A DNA stretch of 13,277 nucleotides from CAZRGV01 sp964599655. Lineage in GTDB: Bacteria; Planctomycetota; Planctomycetia; Isosphaerales; Isosphaeraceae. Made by a program: the position numbers and the translations under genes. Shown here in pieces: positions 5,805 to 12,702 of the stretch. The notes beneath the pieces were generated by a model. It made no database searches, was not told the origin of the DNA, and was given only the letters and a program-made list of their open reading frames with translations. Within the stretch, counting starts at the first letter, position 1, and each line of letters begins with the position of its first letter. The stretch lies in NCBI GenBank assembly GCA_964599655.1, contig CAZRGV010000152.1, forward strand, positions 1 to 13,277, given 5' to 3'.

Positions 5805-7490
5805 TCAAGGGGCCGCGTTCCTCGCGTTGGCGGTGGTGCCGCCGACCGTGGCGAGGAACCGCAACACGGGTACGTCCATGCTCATGCGGAGACGAAGCGC
5901 GTTCCCGTCGCCGCGGAGGCTGAGCCGGAACCGATCATGCTTGGCGTCGGGTCCGGCGAAGACCTTGGCGGCCGCATCGACCGCGGCCTTGGCGGCGTCG
6001 GGGTTCGTGTTCGGCAGGTCGGGCAGCCGGGAGGCCTGGATCATCGCGGCGACCGGCGGATCGGTCGGCCGGGACGCCTGGCCCACGCTCGCCAGGCTCG
6101 TTTCGAGGACGTTCTGGCCGTTCTCGCCGAAGGTCACCAGGGCCACGTCGTCGCGAAGGGCGAAGAACGCGGCCGGCTTGGCGCCGAAGGCCTCGAGGTT
6201 GTCGTCCTTGTTGATCGGTCCGGTGAGCCGATGGATCGGCGTGCCGTCGGCCGCCTTGGCGAAGTCGAGCGTGAACTCGGCGCCGTCCTTGGGGGGCGAC
6301 TTCTTGACCGCCTCGCGCAGGACGCGATCGAGCGTCTTGCCATTCACCAATTGCAGGCCGAGCACCCCCACGATCGACGGCTTGCCGCCCGAGGTGGGGA
6401 ACGGCCCCTGAAACGCCAGGCCGAAGTCGATCGAGTCGGCCGTGAGCGTCGGCCGGATGGCCTCGCCGAGGGACTGGACGATCTCCCGATCCTCGGGCGT
6501 TTCGAGCTTCTCGGCGGCGTCGCGGCGTGCGTTCTCGAACGCCTCAGACATGGGCTTGCGCAATTCGTCGACGATGGGCAGGCTCATCCAGACGGCCATG
6601 GGGGCGTTCTGAGCCAGGCCCTGGAACCGGCTCTTCCGGTTCGCGAAGCGTTGCATCGTCTGGGCCAACGGCGTGCCGTCCTGGGCGCCGAGGGCGAACT
6701 CAACCGACACCTCGTTCGCCTTCCGGTCGATGTTCAGGTCGAGCGCCAGCTCGGAGCCGTCCAGAATCAGGCGCTTGAAGCCGTTGAGCGCGAGGTCCAT
6801 GCCGGCCATCCGCGCCCGGTACTCGCTCTCGGTCTCCTCCGGCCGACGCGCGCGGTCCTGACCGGCGCTCTGCTCCATCTGGTTGATCAGGTTCTGGCGA
6901 AACTCCGGGGGCAACTGGTCGAGCTGGACGGTCAGGCTCAGGTCGCCGAGGCCGGCGCGCTTGGGCAGCCAGGCCGACGGCGGCATGTCGCGCAGCTTGT
7001 CGGCCCCAACCGGGAACATCGAAAGATACGCATAGTCTTTGGTGCCGACGACATACAGCGACGTGGTGCCGTTCGGCAGGTCGATCTTGTGGGAGAATCC
7101 CGGAATGCCGGGCTTGTCGTCGACCATCAGGCCGAACGCGGCAACCGACTGGAGGAACGAGTCGAGGTTGGTGATGGGCACCGCCACCACCAGCGACAGC
7201 GGCTGGTCTGGCCCGTTGGGCAACGTCGCCCTCACCCCGAGCGGCCGGCTGCGATCGAGCCCCTTCAGGCTGTCGGGGCCGTTGAGCTGCGACAGGGCTT
7301 GCAAGATCGGCGCGGCCATGTCCGGATCGGGCGCTGCCGCCTTGGCCAGAGACTCCAGATCGCCGAGCAATTCGCCGAACGACTTGATCGAAACCACCAC
7401 GGTTTGCGCCGGGCTTTCTCGAACGCTGCCCGACAGAATCAGACCCACGAGGACGATCGCGGTCGAGATCCTCGCCATCCGTCGTGTCAT
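5805..7490 (-). CDS. Secreted protein of unknown function (561 aa)
   Basis: I do not recognise a named family. From the ATG at 7488-7490 (AAAGGG about 9 bases upstream) the protein begins MTRRMARISTAIVLVGLILSG, a basic n-region and hydrophobic core, then a cleavage-like SPAQ near residue 29, so it should be exported. The frame stays open 28 codons further upstream, but that would bury the signal peptide. The mature part alternates hydrophobic strands with polar loops in two similar-looking halves: DRSRPLGVRATLP and LSLVVAVPITNLDSF near the N-terminus, FALRDDVALVTFGENG nearer the C-terminus. Statements such as AMAVWMSLP and GPFPTSGGKPSIVGVLGLQ give the look of large uncharacterised planctomycete surface proteins. 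No catalytic motif, cysteine pair or C-terminal anchor is visible. It lies 128 bases upstream of the phosphoesterase and 191 downstream of the FG-GAP gene, all on one strand. Confidence 0.8.
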   Translation of the reverse strand: MTRRMARISTAIVLVGLILSGSVRESPAQTVVVSIKSFGELLGDLESLAKAAAPDPDMAAPILQALSQLNGPDSLKGLDRSRPLGVRATLPNGPDQPLSLVVAVPITNLDSFLQSVAAFGLMVDDKPGIPGFSHKIDLPNGTTSLYVVGTKDYAYLSMFPVGADKLRDMPPSAWLPKRAGLGDLSLTVQLDQLPPEFRQNLINQMEQSAGQDRARRPEETESEYRARMAGMDLALNGFKRLILDGSELALDLNIDRKANEVSVEFALGAQDGTPLAQTMQRFANRKSRFQGLAQNAPMAVWMSLPIVDELRKPMSEAFENARRDAAEKLETPEDREIVQSLGEAIRPTLTADSIDFGLAFQGPFPTSGGKPSIVGVLGLQLVNGKTLDRVLREAVKKSPPKDGAEFTLDFAKAADGTPIHRLTGPINKDDNLEAFGAKPAAFFALRDDVALVTFGENGQNVLETSLASVGQASRPTDPPVAAMIQASRLPDLPNTNPDAAKAAVDAAAKVFAGPDAKHDRFRLSLRGDGNALRLRMSMDVPVLRFLATVGGTTANARNAAP

Positions 7491-7681
7491 TGGACGATCC
7501 CTTTCCCTCTGGAGAGTCGCGCCGTCATTGAGGCGGCCCACGCGCCGAACCTGTTCAGGGCGTCTCGCCTGCACGGACTGCTATCGCCGAGTCGCCCAAG
7601 AGACGCAAGCCCAAACCGCCGCTTTCTTGAGGCGGACCTTGGTTGGCGGCCCGTCTTCAAGACCAAGACAGAGAACCTCGG

Positions 7682-8893
7682 TCACGGTTTCGAGGAACGA
7701 ACCGGCCGGTACCAGACGACGTTGCGGGTCGAGCCGCCCACCGCGACGACGTCGGGCGCGCCGTCGCCGTCGAGGTCGCCGCCTCGGAGGTCCTGCGCGG
7801 CGATGTCGCGGTCGAGCACGGTCCGGTTCCAGGTCTTGCCATCGAAGTCATAGATCGAGACGCGATGATCCTTGCCCCGATGGCCGGCGAACACCTCGTC
7901 GGCGCCGTCGCCGTCGACGTCGGCGAGCCAGAGCGCGTGGCCGGCGTCGAGGGTGTCGTCGATCACCGTCCGGGGGCCGAACTCGAAGGAACCGGGCGTT
8001 TTGCCCGTGTAAACCGCGACCACGTTCCCGTGCCAGGGCTCGATGGTCGCGAGCAGCCGGCGGTCGTCGGCGAGCCGGCCGAGATGCACCTCGCTGGCCC
8101 CTCGATTCGGCGAGGCCCCCGGCGCTCCCTGGGCCAGCACCTGGGCGCTCCAGCCGCCGGCCGAGCCCCGGCTCGGGCTCAAGCGCGTGACCCCCGCGTT
8201 GTCGGCTCGAAGAATCTCGGACCGGCCGTCGCCGTCGAAATCGAGCACGTCGATGGCGTGCAGCACCGGCGACGGCGGGAGAAACGGCTCCTCCGGCCGG
8301 TCGGCCTGGGCGCGGAAACGACCGTTCTCGGATCGAATCTGGATCACATAAACCATCGGAGCATCCTGGTCGAACTTCGGCGCGGTCGCGTCGACGCCGA
8401 AGATCGGGGCCACGACCAGCTCGGGCTGACCGTCGCCGTCCACGTCGCCCCAGCGAAGCCGGTGGATGCTCGGGATCTCGCCGATCGGCTGGAGTGTCCA
8501 GGGCTCGTCGGACGTGTTGCCCGGAACGGCCAGCGTGAGCTTCCCTTTCCTCGGCTCGTTCATCGAGAACTCGAAGGCGATGGCCACCTCGGCCTTGCCG
8601 TCGCCGTCGAGGTCGCGCGTGGCGCTGCTGATGATGCCGGGGGTTTGCTTCGGGCCGCTGATGATCCGCTTCGTCCACGACGGGTTCTCGTACCAGGCGC
8701 AGGTTCCGCCGCCGACCGCGATGAGGTCGGGCTTCCCGTCGCCGTTGACGTCCGACACCTCGACCTGGTAGGCCCCGGGAAAGTCGTCGTCGATGACGGT
8801 TCGCTCGAACCGCGGTTCGTCGGCCAGAAGGTTCGCGGCGCCGACGGCCAGAAGGCCGCAGCCCAGCAGGGTTCGGGCGAGACCATTCCTCAT
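7682..8893 (-). CDS. Secreted FG-GAP/VCBS repeat protein with six calcium-type loops
   Basis: The 403-residue product is an FG-GAP (VCBS) repeat protein, a seven-bladed-propeller type used outside the cytoplasm for adhesion or binding. The start at 8891-8893 is chosen because GGAG lies 8 bases upstream and it begins a signal peptide (MRNGLARTLLGCGLLAVGAA, cleaved near LLADE); the frame is open 24 codons further up without one. Six DxDGDG loops occur: DVNGDGKPD (from residue 48), DLDGDGKAE (94), DVDGDGQPE (150), DFDGDGRSE (218), DVDGDGADE (325), and DLDGDGAPD (373). These resemble EF-hand-like Ca2+ sites. Spacing between 223 and 325 leaves room for one decayed repeat. No enzyme domain or sorting signal is fused. 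Its function is unknown; calcium binding is inferred from the loops. Confidence 0.9.
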   Translation of the reverse strand: MRNGLARTLLGCGLLAVGAANLLADEPRFERTVIDDDFPGAYQVEVSDVNGDGKPDLIAVGGGTCAWYENPSWTKRIISGPKQTPGIISSATRDLDGDGKAEVAIAFEFSMNEPRKGKLTLAVPGNTSDEPWTLQPIGEIPSIHRLRWGDVDGDGQPELVVAPIFGVDATAPKFDQDAPMVYVIQIRSENGRFRAQADRPEEPFLPPSPVLHAIDVLDFDGDGRSEILRADNAGVTRLSPSRGSAGGWSAQVLAQGAPGASPNRGASEVHLGRLADDRRLLATIEPWHGNVVAVYTGKTPGSFEFGPRTVIDDTLDAGHALWLADVDGDGADEVFAGHRGKDHRVSIYDFDGKTWNRTVLDRDIAAQDLRGGDLDGDGAPDVVAVGGSTRNVVWYRPVRSSKP

Positions 8894-8966
8894 GAGCGTG
8901 TCTCCGGGTTGGCGACTCGATGCGAAGCGTTGGCGGCGGGGGACGGCGCGTCCCCGTCCTCTCACG

Positions 8967-9842
8967 TCATGGGTCCTTCAGGCCCCAGCCGGCGGGGGTT
9001 CCGGCCGTGTCTTCGGGCTTGATCATCACCTGCGAGAGATCGACCTCGTTGTGAAGCTCCGACTCGGCGGCCTTGAGCCGGTTTTCGAGCTGGGTGACCC
9101 GCGACTCCAGCAACGCGATCCGCGCCTCGGTCTCATCAGGCCGGCGCGGCCGGGGCACCTCGGGGTATCCCAACTGCCGTTGCAGGGCCGAGAAGAGGTA
9201 CATCGGGTCGCGCCCACGGTTGGCGCGGGCGATCTTGCCTTCCTTCTCCCCGAAGAGCGTGGGGAACTTCGGCTGGTAGTCGGGGTCCCGGAGCCGCCGA
9301 CGCTGCTCGGTGACGAAGAAGGCCGACCGGACGTAAATCAGGTCCGCGAAATCGACGTCGCCGAGCCGGGAGCGGAGCGTGGAGATGTAGTCGCTCCACT
9401 CGGGCGAGTAAAACGGGTCGGCGGCGATCGCGTCCAGACCCGGCCCGTAGCCCAGCCGGTTCCGAGAGAGGGTCTCGAACTGGTAGACGAACAGACCGGC
9501 CGGCGACGGGCCGTCGGCGCGATACTTCGCCTCGCGTTCGAGGATCAACAACGCCTGATCCATCGAAAACCGGCCCGACTCCTGCTCGGCGCGCGACACC
9601 ACGAAGGTCTGGAACGGCGTGAAATAATGGGAGAGCCGTGTCATGGCCGGGCCCATCTGGCCGGCCACCTTGATCTCGGTGTTCAAATACGAGATCGCCA
9701 TCGGCAGCTTCGTCGTCGAGAGAATCTCCTCGCCGATCCGGGCCAGGATCTCCTGCGCGGGCATGCCGTCGAGCAACCGCTCGCGAAAGCTCTGGAAGAA
9801 GTACGCCTGCTCGATGTACTCCTCACGTTCGAGCACCGGCAT
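8967..9842 (-). CDS. Uncharacterised 291-aa protein with C-terminal coiled coil
   Basis: I recognise the style of a conserved planctomycete hypothetical protein but no functional family. It starts MPVLEREEYIEQAYFFQSFRERL with a GAGGA-type ribosome site about 9 bases upstream and a possible promoter at 9887-9915. There is no signal peptide or membrane segment, so it should be cytosolic. The first 220 residues are mainly helical and rich in aromatics and arginine. Residues about 238-270 (TEARIALLESRVTQLENRLKAAESEL) form heptads with leucine or valine at core positions, a short coiled coil suggesting oligomerisation. It ends 73 bases before the FG-GAP start, so both could share a transcript. The large repeat array begins about 170 bases upstream of it. 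Confidence 0.8.
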   Translation of the reverse strand: MPVLEREEYIEQAYFFQSFRERLLDGMPAQEILARIGEEILSTTKLPMAISYLNTEIKVAGQMGPAMTRLSHYFTPFQTFVVSRAEQESGRFSMDQALLILEREAKYRADGPSPAGLFVYQFETLSRNRLGYGPGLDAIAADPFYSPEWSDYISTLRSRLGDVDFADLIYVRSAFFVTEQRRRLRDPDYQPKFPTLFGEKEGKIARANRGRDPMYLFSALQRQLGYPEVPRPRRPDETEARIALLESRVTQLENRLKAAESELHNEVDLSQVMIKPEDTAGTPAGWGLKDP

Positions 9843-9886
9843 GGGCGGCGATCCTCAACAAGGGGGCGATCCGGTCAGACCCTTCC

Positions 9887-9915
9887 AGGATACGGCGCGA
9901 GCCCCGTGACGGCAA
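9887..9915 (-). promoter_or_regulatory. Candidate promoter for the coiled-coil protein gene
   Basis: Read on the minus strand, TTGCCG (9910-9915) and TATCCT (9887-9892) are 17 bases apart, four of six consensus bases each. Transcription would start about 40 bases before the ATG at 9842. Plausible but not strong. Confidence 0.35.
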
Positions 9916-10011
9916 ATCGAGAAGAACCCCACCTCGACGGACCCACCGACCGCCGGGACTATAGCCCGACCGCGGTGAATGCTCTCGCTCCCAACAACGG
10001 CGGCTTGGGGA

Positions 10012-10069
10012 GGCTGGGGCTTCGGCCACGGACGAGGGGTGGCTGGGGCTTCGGCCACGGACGAGGGGA
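10012..10069 (+). repeat. Two tandem 29-base type-A repeats
   Basis: Two copies (10012-10040 and 10041-10069) are identical except for the last base. They run directly into the first inverted repeat, whose left arm shares the GGCTGGGG opening, so A and IR units look derived from one another. Confidence 0.85.
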
Positions 10070-10094
10070 GGCTGGGGTCGTGTCGACCCCAGCC
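10070..10094. repeat. Inverted repeat 1 (11-base arms, loop TGT)
   Basis: Arm GGCTGGGGTCG, 3-base loop, exact reverse complement. As RNA it would fold into a very stable hairpin; as DNA it is a 25-base near-palindrome. Confidence 0.85.
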
Positions 10095-10100
10095 TCCTCC

Positions 10101-10164
10101 GACCCGCTCAGGGTGTTACCCATGTCCCTGCACCACAACCACACACGGCACGAGACCCCCGGGG
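10101..10164. repeat. 64-base type-B motif, copy 1
   Basis: It begins GACCCGCTCAGGGTGTTACC and ends GAGACCCCCGGGG. GGGT and ACCC near its start can form a small stem around GTT. It is identical over all 64 bases to copy 2. Confidence 0.85.
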
Positions 10165-10185
10165 TTTCGGTCACGGACGAGGGGT

Positions 10186-10210
10186 GGCTGGGGTCGTGGC
10201 GACCCCAGCC
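10186..10210. repeat. Inverted repeat 2 (11-base arms, loop TGG)
   Basis: Same 11-base arms as repeat 1. It is preceded by a truncated type-A unit (10165-10185) lacking the GGCTGGGGC opening. Confidence 0.85.
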
Positions 10211-10235
10211 TCCTCCGTCGCCAGCGCGGTCGCGT

Positions 10236-10256
10236 CTGGGGTCGACACGACCCCAG
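10236..10256. repeat. Inverted repeat 3 (9-base arms, loop ACA)
   Basis: Arms are CTGGGGTCG and CGACCCCAG around ACA; the outer GG of the left arm is replaced by GT. It starts a 57-base unit that repeats at once as repeat 4. Confidence 0.85.
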
Positions 10257-10292
10257 CCACCCCGGTCTCCTCCGGCGCGGTCGCGGTCGCGT

Positions 10293-10313
10293 CTGGGGTC
10301 GACACGACCCCAG
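10293..10313. repeat. Inverted repeat 4 (9-base arms, loop ACA)
   Basis: Identical to repeat 3 and exactly 57 bases downstream of it, with closely similar flanks. The following CACCCCGGTCTCCTCCGGCG block leads into type-B copy 2. Confidence 0.85.
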
Positions 10314-10358
10314 CCACCCCGGTCTCCTCCGGCGCCGGCGCCGTTCTGGAGGCCAGCG

Positions 10359-10422
10359 GACCCGCTCAGGGTGTTACCCATGTCCCTGCACCACAACCAC
10401 ACACGGCACGAGACCCCCGGGG
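10359..10422. repeat. 64-base type-B motif, copy 2, ending at the assembly gap
   Basis: Identical to copy 1. Its last base is the last known base before the N run, so the assembly stops exactly at the end of a repeat. Confidence 0.85.
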
Positions 10423-10522
10423 NNNNNNNNNNNNNNNNNNNNNNNNNNNNNNNNNNNNNNNNNNNNNNNNNNNNNNNNNNNNNNNNNNNNNNNNNNNNNN
10501 NNNNNNNNNNNNNNNNNNNNNN
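10423..10522. other. Assembly gap of 100 N
   Basis: The run is exactly 100 N, a common placeholder for a gap of unknown size. The sequence after it repeats the block found before type-B copy 2, as expected when an assembler cannot cross a tandem array. Copy number of the array is therefore unknown. Confidence 0.97.
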
Positions 10523-10564
10523 CCCCGGTCTCCTCCGGCGCCGGCGCCGTTCTGGAGGCCAGCG

Positions 10565-10625
10565 GACCCGCTCAGGGGGTTACCCATGCCCCGGCACCAT
10601 AACCACACTCGGCACGAGACCCCCC
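10565..10625. repeat. Type-B motif, copy 3 (diverged)
   Basis: It aligns with copies 1 and 2 with about five substitutions and a changed end (CCCCCCAGG instead of CCCCCGGGG). This copy is older or under different constraint than the identical pair. Confidence 0.8.
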
Positions 10626-10626
10626 A

Positions 10627-10678
10627 GGCTTCGGCCTCGGACGAAGGGTGGCTGGGGCTTCGGCCTCGGACGAAGGGT
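10627..10678 (+). repeat. Type-A repeats of the right half (variant)
   Basis: A truncated copy (10627-10649) and a full 29-base copy (10650-10678) differ from the left-hand A units at shared positions (CCTCGG for CCACGG, GAAGGG for GAGGGG). Left and right arrays have thus evolved as separate families. Confidence 0.8.
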
Positions 10679-10680
10679 GG

Positions 10681-10701
10681 CTGGGGTCGTCTCGACCCCA
10701 G
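10681..10701. repeat. Inverted repeat 5 (9-base arms, loop TCT)
   Basis: Arms CTGGGGTCG and CGACCCCAG around TCT; an extra G on the right breaks the outer pairs found in repeats 1, 2, 6 and 7. Confidence 0.8.
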
Positions 10702-10726
10702 GCCCCTCCGGCGCCACCTCCAGCGC

Positions 10727-10751
10727 GGCTGGGGTCGACACGACCCCAGCC
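10727..10751. repeat. Inverted repeat 6 (11-base arms, loop ACA)
   Basis: Full-length arms, preceded by CAGCGC and followed by ACCCCGGTC. Confidence 0.85.
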
Positions 10752-10846
10752 ACCCCGGTCCCACGAATTGGGAAATCCGCGCCTTCCGATCGTTGCATCA
10801 CGCACGGCGACACGACCCCTGCCACCTCCGGCGCCAGCGCCAGCGC

Positions 10847-10871
10847 GGCTGGGGTCGACACGACCCCAGCC
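10847..10871. repeat. Inverted repeat 7 (11-base arms, loop ACA)
   Basis: Identical to repeat 6, again preceded by CAGCGC and followed by ACCCCGGTC, 120 bases downstream. Between them (about 10806-10823) lies a decayed right half, CGACACGACCCCTGCC. Confidence 0.85.
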
Positions 10872-11238
10872 ACCCCGGTCGCTGAGCTGGAAGAGGACGC
10901 CGAACCGGCCTCGCGGGCGGGCGACACCGAAGGGGTGATCCGGTGAATGAAGCGGAGGATCGCGGGGCGCGCTCCGCATCGCCGCGGTTGGCCTCGGCAA
11001 ATTCGTCAACCGTCGGGCGTGAGACGGTCGGGGCCTGCCAGGCCAGGCTCTTGATGGGGTGGGTCGGGGTGTCCGAGATGGAAGAACCAGGATTCCGCCA
11101 AGAAATCCGGTTTCTCCGGCCCACCGCATCCGATATCTTAGAGGATTCTGTCGGTTCGTCCTCGCGAGGCCGCGGGGCGAGTCGCGTTGGCGGTCGGCGG
11201 GAATCGAGACGGGCGGCCGGAATGCCCGTCGCGGTCGG

Positions 11239-11257
11239 CGTTTCCCAACAGGAAACG
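11239..11257 (+). promoter_or_regulatory. Small hairpin in the mgtE leader
   Basis: CGTTTCC and GGAAACG form a perfect 7-base stem around CAACA, ending 29 bases before the mgtE ATG. It is too short for a known magnesium riboswitch and has no T run after it. It may affect mRNA folding near the ribosome site; function not shown. Confidence 0.3.
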
Positions 11258-11286
11258 GGGGTCGGTGCGATGGAAGGCGGTGTCTC

Positions 11287-12666
11287 ATGCGAAACCCGCT
11301 GCTGGTCCCCGACCTCCGGGAGCTGATGCAGACCGGCGAAACGGCCGCTGTGCGCGATTTCTTCATGGACAATCACCCTGGCCGCGTGGCCGAGGTGATC
11401 GAGGATCTCGAGCCGAGCGAGGGGGATACGATCCTCCGCCTGCTCGAGCCCCGGACCCGGGCCGAGGTCCTGAGCTATCTTGCCCCCGAGAGTCAGGTTC
11501 GGATCGTCGAGGCGATGAGCCCGGCCGACGCCGCGGCCTTGCTGCACGTGATGCCGCACGACGAGCGGGCCGACCTGGTCAACCGGCTCGACGACGACCG
11601 AGCCGATGAGATCCTTCGTCGCCTGGCGCACGCCGAGCGCGAGGACATTCGACGCCTGGCCGGCTACGAGCCCGGAACCGCCGGCGCCGTCATGACGACC
11701 GACTACGCCGCCTTGCCGCCGAACATCACCGTCCGCGAGGCGATCGACCGGCTCCGTCGCGAGGCCCCCGATCGCGAGACGATCTACTACAGCTACATCG
11801 TCGACGAGGACCGACGGCTGCTCGGCCTGGTGTCGCTGAAGAACCTGCTGCTGGCGCGACCCCGCGCCCGGCTCGACGAGATCATGAAGCGCGACCTGAT
11901 CCTCGCCCGGCTTGACGAGGACCAGGAAAGCGTCGCTCACAAGATCGAAGAGTACGACCTGATCGCCATTCCGGTCGTCGACGCCCACGACAAGCTCGTG
12001 GGCATCATCACCCACGACGACGCGGCCGACATTTTGCGCCAGGAGCAGACCGAGGACATCCTCCGCTTCGGCGGCGTGGCGGCGGAGGCCGAGGCGGACA
12101 GCGTGCCTTACTGGCAGGGGAGCCCGATCCGGTCCGTCCGCCGCCGGATTGGCTGGCTCCTGATGCTGTTCCTGGCCGAGAACCTCACGTATCCGGTCTT
12201 CGAGCACTTCAAGTGGCTTGAGGGGGACGCGTTCTTTCCGGCGCTTGGGTTCTTCGTGGCCTTGCTGATCGGCACGGGCGGCAATGCCGGCAGCCAGACC
12301 GTCAGCACGATCATCCGGGGCCTGGCCCTCAAGGAAATCGAGCCGAGGCACACCTGGCGCGTGCTGGCCCGCGAGTGTCTGACCGGCCTGATGCTCGGCC
12401 TGATGCTCGGCCTGATCGGCCTGGTTTACGCCCATTTTTATCGTGGACAGTCGTGGGGGATCTCCCTGGTGGTCGCGCTGACGCTGCTGTCGATCTGCAT
12501 CTGGGCCAACGCGGTCGGGGCCCTCGTGCCGCTGATGGCGAAGCGGCTCGGCTTCGACCCGGCGGTGATCTCGGCGCCGTTCATCACCACCCTGGTCGAT
12601 GCGACCGGCTTGCTGATCTACTACAGTATCGCGATCGTGATCTTGCTGAAGCTTCGAGGCGGTTGA
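11287..12666 (+). CDS. mgtE: MgtE-family magnesium transporter
   Basis: The 459 residues give a full-length MgtE, a homodimeric inner-membrane Mg2+ channel/transporter gated by cytosolic Mg2+. The N-domain of helical repeats covers about residues 15-125. Two CBS domains follow (about 133-190 and 196-255; AGAVMTTDYAALPPNITVREAI, and EIMKRDLILARLDEDQESVAH). A linker helix leads to five membrane helices between about 285 and 456. Conserved features include GTGGNAGSQTVSTIIRGLAL (329-348) in the second helix and TTLVDATGLLIYY (434-446) in the fifth. D438 there corresponds to the pore aspartate of MgtE (D432 in Thermus). The ATG at 11287 follows GGAAGG by about 9 bases and matches the usual family start; the open frame extends back to 11059 without family resemblance. 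A creatininase-like gene follows after 36 bases, probably co-transcribed. Confidence 0.96.
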   Translation: MRNPLLVPDLRELMQTGETAAVRDFFMDNHPGRVAEVIEDLEPSEGDTILRLLEPRTRAEVLSYLAPESQVRIVEAMSPADAAALLHVMPHDERADLVNRLDDDRADEILRRLAHAEREDIRRLAGYEPGTAGAVMTTDYAALPPNITVREAIDRLRREAPDRETIYYSYIVDEDRRLLGLVSLKNLLLARPRARLDEIMKRDLILARLDEDQESVAHKIEEYDLIAIPVVDAHDKLVGIITHDDAADILRQEQTEDILRFGGVAAEAEADSVPYWQGSPIRSVRRRIGWLLMLFLAENLTYPVFEHFKWLEGDAFFPALGFFVALLIGTGGNAGSQTVSTIIRGLALKEIEPRHTWRVLARECLTGLMLGLMLGLIGLVYAHFYRGQSWGISLVVALTLLSICIWANAVGALVPLMAKRLGFDPAVISAPFITTLVDATGLLIYYSIAIVILLKLRGG

Positions 12667-12702
12667 AGGGAACCGCCGTCCCCGCCGGAGGCCCGAACCC
12701 CC

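Larger units (their letters stand above)
10012..10880. repeat. Mosaic array of hairpin repeats, 29-base repeats and 64-base motifs
   Basis: Three kinds of element are interleaved. Type A is a 29-base direct repeat starting GGCTGGGGCTTCGG. Type IR is a perfect inverted repeat with arms of 9-11 bases (full arm GGCTGGGGTCG) around a 3-base loop, seen seven times, four of them followed by CACCCCGGTC. Type B is a 64-base motif, seen three times. The order B, A, IR repeats on both sides of the gap, so a larger unit has been duplicated. A block of about 55 bases (10317-10372) recurs at 10523-10578, 206 bases on. The 29-base period breaks reading frame, and no single frame keeps a repeated peptide, so it is very unlikely to encode protein. 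Confidence 0.85.
9843..11286. other. 1.44 kb divergent spacer dominated by repeats
   Basis: Both flanking genes are transcribed away from this spacer. From 10012 to about 10880 it is a mosaic of inverted and direct repeats interrupted by an assembly gap. The remaining 10881-11286 holds no gene I can support: open frames there are what GC-rich DNA produces by chance, with no family resemblance. It includes a small hairpin before mgtE. I looked for a magnesium (M-box type) riboswitch and did not see one. Confidence 0.7.

Noticed and set aside
5937..7853. A 638-codon plus-strand open frame
   Set aside because: It is antisense to the secreted protein gene, which has a signal peptide and ribosome site; the antisense product has no family-like features.
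10012..10880. CRISPR array
   Set aside because: Repeats are themselves palindromic with short variable loops, periods differ (29, 57, 120), the stretches between are repeated rather than unique, and no cas gene is nearby.
8793..10946. A 717-codon plus-strand open frame crossing the coiled-coil gene and the repeat array
   Set aside because: It is antisense to a well-formed gene, then runs through the repeats and the N gap; its composition is that of GC-rich shadow frames.
10881..11286. M-box magnesium riboswitch upstream of mgtE
   Set aside because: None of the conserved M-box core was found by eye; only a short simple hairpin is present.
10943..11326. A 127-codon plus-strand ORF overlapping the mgtE start
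   Set aside because: It has no recognisable motif, overlaps the mgtE start by 40 bases in another frame, and begins right at the end of the repeat array.
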